Under the pieces are notes generated by a model. It made no database searches. It was given only the letters and a program-made list of their open reading frames with translations, and was not told where the DNA came from. Below are positions 7,880-10,617 of a DNA stretch of 10,617 bases, piece after piece. The position numbers and the translations under genes were made by a program. Positions within the stretch are counted from its first letter, which is position 1. Each line of letters opens with the position of its first letter. This DNA comes from Streptosporangiaceae bacterium (GTDB lineage Bacteria > Actinomycetota > Actinomycetes > Streptosporangiales > Streptosporangiaceae): positions 1 through 10,617 of the forward strand of contig JASIGS010000605.1 in NCBI GenBank assembly GCA_030052355.1, read 5' to 3'.

Positions 7880-8007
7880 CGTATCACGACTCCGTCATCG
7901 ACGCGCACACGCACCCGATGCTCACCGCGGATGACCAAATAGGAACGTGCCCGGCTGGTTACCCGGGGGCTGGACGGGAGTTCCGCGCGGCTCGCCGGGA
8001 AGTCTGA
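7876..8007 (+). pseudogene. Truncated start of an amidohydrolase-like gene, third frame of the two-component operon
   Basis: An open frame of 43 codons whose ATG overlaps the response-regulator TGA as ATGA (7876-7879), with AGGA just upstream. Its N-terminus reads MTYHDSVIDAHTHPML. The IDAHTHP element matches the first metal-binding strand (xIDxHxHP) of the amidohydrolase/TatD superfamily, so His11 and His13 would be metal ligands. After about residue 20 the sequence turns into a Gly/Arg/Ala-rich tail and stops, whereas a working enzyme needs ~250-300 residues. The last third overlaps the 3' end of the opposite-strand gene at 7959-8222. I read it as the stub of a gene that lost its body when the neighbouring pair arrived or by deletion. 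A genuine short peptide is the alternative. Confidence 0.55.
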
Positions 8008-8222
8008 GCCCTCGCTTGCGCGGTCCCGGCCGTGCCGACCCGCTCTGCCGCGCGGCCGAGGTCGTCGGACAGGTCCTTCAGGAGTTTGCCAAGGCGCCCG
8101 CGAAGGTCACGGCGGATTCCTGACGGGATCACGAGCACGGGCGTGCCGGACTTCAGCGAACGCTCGATCTCCTCCGCTGACTCGTCCTCGGCGTAGAAGT
8201 CACTGGCCATGCCCTCTAGCAT
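7959..8222 (-). CDS. Small acidic/basic protein, possible antitoxin-like partner
   Basis: An 87-residue cytoplasmic protein that I do not recognise as a named family. The first ~22 residues are acidic (DFYAEDESAEEIER). A short hydrophobic strand follows (TPVLVIPSG, about 27-35), then an amphipathic basic helix (RRDLRGRLGKLLKDLSDDLGRAAERVG, about 37-63) and a disordered Ala/Arg-rich tail. It starts 4 bp after the stop of the 8227-8610 gene, so the two are co-transcribed. ATG 8222 and ATG 8210 are both possible starts and neither has a well-spaced Shine-Dalgarno, consistent with coupling. Size, charge split and pairing are those of an antitoxin, but that is inference. It converges on the regulator operon and overlaps the amidohydrolase stub. 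Confidence 0.65.
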   Translation of the reverse strand: MLEGMASDFYAEDESAEEIERSLKSGTPVLVIPSGIRRDLRGRLGKLLKDLSDDLGRAAERVGTAGTAQARAQTSRRAARNSRPAPG

Positions 8223-8226
8223 CGCA

Positions 8227-8610
8227 TTACTCGCGAGCCTCCGGGTAAGCGCTGGTTACCTGCCAGATGTCGTCGGTCAGCCGGGACAGCACCACAAGCA
8301 CGGTCTTGCCCGCGGCGTTGCGGACCTTCACGTACAGGCGCGTGCCCCTTTGGTCTTGCACGAGCGTCCCCAGCCTTGGCGGCGGAGAACTGACCAGCTT
8401 CGCGATCTCGTCGGGATCCAGTTCGTGCTTAGCCCGGAGCTTCGCCGCCACCGGCCCGCTGATGAGCACCTCCGCTAGCCAGACGACACCCGGCGCCTTC
8501 GCTCTCGACACATCGTGACGGTACACCGCTCCGGCGCGCGAGTCGCGGCGGCCGGCGTCATGCCAGGGTATGAGGCGACCAGCGCAAGGTGGCTCTGTGG
8601 TGCTACGCAT
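8227..8610 (-). CDS. Small protein resembling a BrnT/RelE-fold toxin
   Basis: A 127-residue protein. After ~30 poorly structured residues, the core runs ISGPVAAKLRAKHELDPDEIAKLVSSP, a glycine-containing stretch, TRLYVKVRNAAGKTVLVVLSRL, then WQVTSAYPEARE. A K-x-x-x-KH-x-(I/L)-x-x-(D/E)E-(I/V) helix, a GR/RYVV-type strand pair and a terminal W-x-V-x-(S/T)A-Y resemble the BrnT/RelE-like toxin layout and actinobacterial small proteins of that shape. Active-site residues cannot be assigned from one sequence. I chose ATG 8610 because AGGAG stands 5 nt upstream of it. The frame stays open to ATG 8712 without comparable support. It is co-directional with 7959-8222 and divergent from the GT87 gene, with direct repeats in its upstream region that would suit autoregulation. 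Confidence 0.65.
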   Translation of the reverse strand: MRSTTEPPCAGRLIPWHDAGRRDSRAGAVYRHDVSRAKAPGVVWLAEVLISGPVAAKLRAKHELDPDEIAKLVSSPPPRLGTLVQDQRGTRLYVKVRNAAGKTVLVVLSRLTDDIWQVTSAYPEARE

Positions 8611-8615
8611 ATCGG

Positions 8616-8620
8616 CTCCT
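8616..8620 (-). promoter_or_regulatory. Ribosome binding site that fixes the start of the 8227-8610 gene
   Basis: On the minus strand AGGAG is followed by the 5-nt spacer CCGAT and then ATG. It is among the strongest Shine-Dalgarno matches in the window, and it favours the internal start over the longer frame beginning at 8712. Confidence 0.65.
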
Positions 8621-8666
8621 GGGATGACGACCGCGCACGCAGTGACAGGCAGTCTTAGATAGTGCG

Positions 8667-8700
8667 GACTTCCAGCGACCAGGGAGGGGACGTCCAGCGA
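8667..8700. repeat. Two 12-bp direct repeats at 22-bp pitch, candidate operator
   Basis: GACTTCCAGCGA (8667-8678) and GACGTCCAGCGA (8689-8700) differ at one base. Their 22-bp pitch is close to two helical turns, so two protein molecules would bind the same DNA face. They lie 57-90 bp upstream of the toxin-like gene and ~65-95 bp upstream of the GT87 gene. Either promoter could be the target; autoregulation of the small-gene pair is the simplest reading. Confidence 0.45.
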
Positions 8701-8705
8701 ATCCG

Positions 8706-8738
8706 CAGGCATCGGCAGCCGGTGCCGGCTGATGCCTG
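8706..8738. repeat. Long bulged hairpin upstream of the GT87 gene
   Basis: CAGGCATC (8706-8713) pairs with GATGCCTG (8731-8738), and AGCCGG (8717-8722) with CCGGCT (8725-8730). Only GGC (8714-8716) is unpaired, apart from a short loop. It lies between divergent genes, 25 nt before the GT87 ATG, so it is not a terminator of either. An operator or an RNA structure in the GT87 leader is possible. Confidence 0.55.
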
Positions 8739-8762
8739 GCCGTACGATGAGGACGAGATCTG

Positions 8763-10313
8763 ATGAGGCTCATCCGTCTTATGCCCAACGGCAGCGTGCA
8801 GGTGCACGAAGCTGCTGGCGAGGATGGCCACCGTCGGGCGGCTCACCCTGGGACCGGCCCGGGCGACGCGGCCGGTTCGCTGTCACCTGATGCCCTGTTC
8901 GGCGGTCGCTGGCTGTCAAGCCGACGGGTAAGGCGCACCGTCTATTGCGTACTGGCACTAGAGATCGCGGTGCTCGTCGGCTTTGCCATCGTCTACCGGC
9001 CGTTCGACCTCAGGATCTACCTGTGGGGCGGGCACGCCGTCTGGCACGGCCTGCGGCTGTACGACGTCAAGTACCTGAATAACTGGTTCACGTACCCACC
9101 GTTCGCGGCCGTCGTGTTCGCGCCGCTGGCAGAGCTACCAGCGGTGGTCACGGGCTTGATATGGGAACTTGCCACCGTGGCGGCCCTGGCCGTCGCGTGT
9201 GTCATCTCGCTGGGGCTGGCCGGCTACCAGCCGCAGCGGCTGGTCGTTCTCGCCATGGTCGCGGCCGGGTTCCTGCTCGAGCCCGTGTACCACACGCTGT
9301 ACCTGGGCCAGGTGAACGTGTTCCTGCTCACGCTGGTCCTGATCGACGTGTCGCGGATGTCCCGCGGGCGCTGGGCGGGCGTCGGCACGGGCCTCGCCAC
9401 GGCGGTCAAGCTCGTGCCCGGCATCTTCATCGTCTTGTTCCTCGTGACCAGGCGGTGGCGGGATGCGGGCATATCAATAGCCACCTTCCTGGCTTGCAGC
9501 CTGATCGGCTACCTCATCGACCCGAGCGGCTCCAAGCTCTACTGGACCAAGCTGTTCTATGACACCAACCGCAACAGCATCCCCTACATAAGCAACCAGT
9601 CGCCGTACGCGACCGTCACCCGGCTCCTCGGCGGAGTGAGCCACGTGGGCGATTGGTACTACGTCGTGCCCGTGGCGCTCGGCGTCCTGGGCCTCGCCAT
9701 CTCGGCGACGCTAGCCAAGCGCGGGGACTGGCTCGGTGCCGCGACCGTGACCGGAGTGACCGGCCTGCTGGTGTCGCCGATCTCCTGGACGCATCACTGG
9801 GTGTGGGTTGTGCCTGCCCTCGTGGTGCTGATGCGCGGCGGCAAGGGCGCGCGGATCGCCGCAGCCTGTGCCTACCTTCTGTTCGTGCTGGCGCCGATGT
9901 GGTTCACCCCGTACTCGCACCTGGCCGGGGACTTCGGATTCCGCGGCGTAGTCACGCTGATTGCGAACTCCTTCATGGTCGCCGGCCTCGCTTTCATCGG
10001 CTACATGGCCGTCTGCACCTACTTGCCACGCACGAGTCCGGCGAACGCCGATGAGGGCGAACCGGCGCAGGACCGTGGGACGCATCTGATCTGGGCCCGT
10101 CTCGACGGCCACTTCCGCAAGGCGCCGCTGGGCGCTAGGCCCGCCGGGGGCGGGCGTAGCATGGTACTCGGAGCAACCGAGGGGGCGGAAGCGACAGGTG
10201 GGACTGGCCTACGAACGGCTGGGAACGGGACCACCGCTGGTGCTTTTGCACGGGATCGGGCACCGGCGCCAAGCGTGGACAGCGGTACTGGGTCGAATCA
10301 CACAGTATCGTGA
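8763..10313 (+). CDS. GT87 (DUF2029) polyprenol-phosphate-dependent mannosyltransferase-like membrane protein
   Basis: A 516-residue polytopic membrane protein of the family that includes mycobacterial PimE and other alpha-1,2-mannosyltransferases. These transfer mannose from polyprenyl-phosphate-mannose outside the membrane. A ~58-residue hydrophilic head precedes TM1 (about 59-77). Directly after it, YRPFDLRIYLWGG carries Asp82, the likely catalytic acid. Other family-like elements are WFTYPPF (108-114), LGQVN (181-185), KLVPG (216-220), NQSPYA (278-283) and SPISWTHHW (338-346). About ten hydrophobic helices run to residue ~418. The last ~95 residues are polar and low in complexity, and the final 116 bp overlap the next gene, so the real C-terminus may be shorter or altered by a frameshift. 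ATG 8763 is assumed; ATG 8781 is also possible. The acceptor (PIM, lipoglycan or other) is unknown. Confidence 0.85.
   Translation: MRLIRLMPNGSVQVHEAAGEDGHRRAAHPGTGPGDAAGSLSPDALFGGRWLSSRRVRRTVYCVLALEIAVLVGFAIVYRPFDLRIYLWGGHAVWHGLRLYDVKYLNNWFTYPPFAAVVFAPLAELPAVVTGLIWELATVAALAVACVISLGLAGYQPQRLVVLAMVAAGFLLEPVYHTLYLGQVNVFLLTLVLIDVSRMSRGRWAGVGTGLATAVKLVPGIFIVLFLVTRRWRDAGISIATFLACSLIGYLIDPSGSKLYWTKLFYDTNRNSIPYISNQSPYATVTRLLGGVSHVGDWYYVVPVALGVLGLAISATLAKRGDWLGAATVTGVTGLLVSPISWTHHWVWVVPALVVLMRGGKGARIAAACAYLLFVLAPMWFTPYSHLAGDFGFRGVVTLIANSFMVAGLAFIGYMAVCTYLPRTSPANADEGEPAQDRGTHLIWARLDGHFRKAPLGARPAGGGRSMVLGATEGAEATGGTGLRTAGNGTTAGAFARDRAPAPSVDSGTGSNHTVS
10139..10155 (+). terminator. Perfect 7-bp hairpin near the end of the GT87 frame
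   Basis: GCCCGCC-GGG-GGCGGGC is a fully paired GC stem with a 3-nt loop, 43 nt before the GTG of the next gene. TAGCAT (10157-10162), a possible -10 box, follows at once. The position suits a boundary between two transcripts, but it lies inside the annotated GT87 frame and has no U-tract. Confidence 0.3.
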
Positions 10314-10617
10314 TGTGGTCCTAGTTGACCTGCCTGGGCACGGTGAATCTCCGGCGCCTGACACGGCCAGGCGCCCGATCGCCCAGGCTATGCTCGCGGA
10401 AACCGTGGGCTTGCTTGACCAGCTGGGGCTGGAGCGCCCGCACGTCGCGGGGAGCTCGCTCGGCGGGCGGGTCGCGCTGGAACTGGCCGTCGCCGGACGC
10501 GCGGCCAGCGTTACCGCGTTCTCCCCGGCCGGATTCTGGCGTGCTGACCGGGAATTGACCTATGCACGGGTCGTCAACAAGGCCATGCAGATGGGCGGCA
10601 AGCTCATCCGGCCGATG
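10198..10617 (+). CDS. Alpha/beta hydrolase, N-terminal part (runs off the window)
   Basis: The first 140 codons of a serine-type alpha/beta-hydrolase fold protein. YERLGTGPPLVLLHGIGHRRQAW holds the oxyanion HG motif (His18-Gly19). DLPGHGES (44-51) is the typical loop after strand 4. GSSLGGRVALELA contains the nucleophile elbow G-S-S-L-G with Ser87. Family members are esterases, lipases or C-C bond hydrolases; the acid and His of the triad lie beyond the window, so the substrate cannot be guessed. The start is GTG 10198 with GGAAG 6 nt upstream. No upstream ATG is in frame nearby. It overlaps the last 116 bp of the GT87 frame in another register, and its clear homology shows that this frame is the coding one there. 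Confidence 0.85.
   Translation, partial: MGLAYERLGTGPPLVLLHGIGHRRQAWTAVLGRITQYRDVVLVDLPGHGESPAPDTARRPIAQAMLAETVGLLDQLGLERPHVAGSSLGGRVALELAVAGRAASVTAFSPAGFWRADRELTYARVVNKAMQMGGKLIRPM

Noticed and set aside
7950..7967. CCCGG...CCGGG as a bidirectional terminator between converging genes
   Set aside because: Only 5 bp of stem with an 8-nt loop and no T-tract; the region also encodes the ends of two frames.
8611..8712. Longer start (8712) for the toxin-like gene
   Set aside because: The added 34 residues show no fold, the region carries the direct repeats, and the internal ATG at 8610 has a well-spaced AGGAG.
1..10617. CRISPR arrays, tRNA/rRNA genes, insertion sequences
   Set aside because: No regularly spaced repeat array, no tRNA cloverleaf signature, and no transposase or integrase motif was seen in any frame.

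Overview
High-GC DNA with strong G/C preference at third codon positions, GTG starts, 4-bp stop/start overlaps and a GT87 (PimE-type) membrane glycosyltransferase. These point to an actinomycete chromosome (Actinomycetota); I cannot name the genus from sequence alone. I see no tRNA, rRNA, CRISPR array, transposase or integrase.

Layout. (1) 20-1183 (-): an epoxide hydrolase-like alpha/beta hydrolase with its own strong ribosome binding site. (2) 1428-5624 (-): a tightly coupled four-gene operon in which every junction is a 4-bp ATGA/GTGA overlap. Its order is a lipoprotein with two Cys-MRSHG repeats, a membrane-anchored HlyD/MacA-like adaptor carrying a peptidoglycan-binding domain, a MacB/LolD-type ABC ATPase, and a MacB/FtsX-type permease. 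(3) 5625-5693: a 69-bp divergent control region packed with short inverted repeats. (4) 5694-7879 (+): a NarL-family histidine kinase and LuxR-type response regulator, again ATGA-coupled. They are followed by a third ATGA-coupled reading frame (7876-8007) that begins like a metal-dependent amidohydrolase and breaks off after about 20 matching residues. (5) 7959-8610 (-): two small genes 4 bp apart, possibly a toxin-antitoxin-like pair. (6) 8611-8762: a divergent spacer with 12-bp direct repeats at 22-bp pitch and a long hairpin. (7) 8763-10313 (+): a GT87 polytopic mannosyltransferase-like protein. (8) 10198 to the window end (+): the N-terminal 140 codons of an alpha/beta hydrolase with a Ser nucleophile.

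How the parts may work together. The two-component system and the export operon share one promoter region and very probably form a single envelope-sensing/efflux module. The kinase has a large extracytoplasmic domain; the regulator would act at the repeat cluster; the ABC machine is a MacB-like mechanotransmission pump whose adaptor can grip peptidoglycan; the lipoprotein is an unexplained extracytoplasmic partner. The substrate cannot be read from the sequence. The small-gene pair, the broken amidohydrolase start and the repeats around 8667-8738 suggest that this flank has been rearranged.
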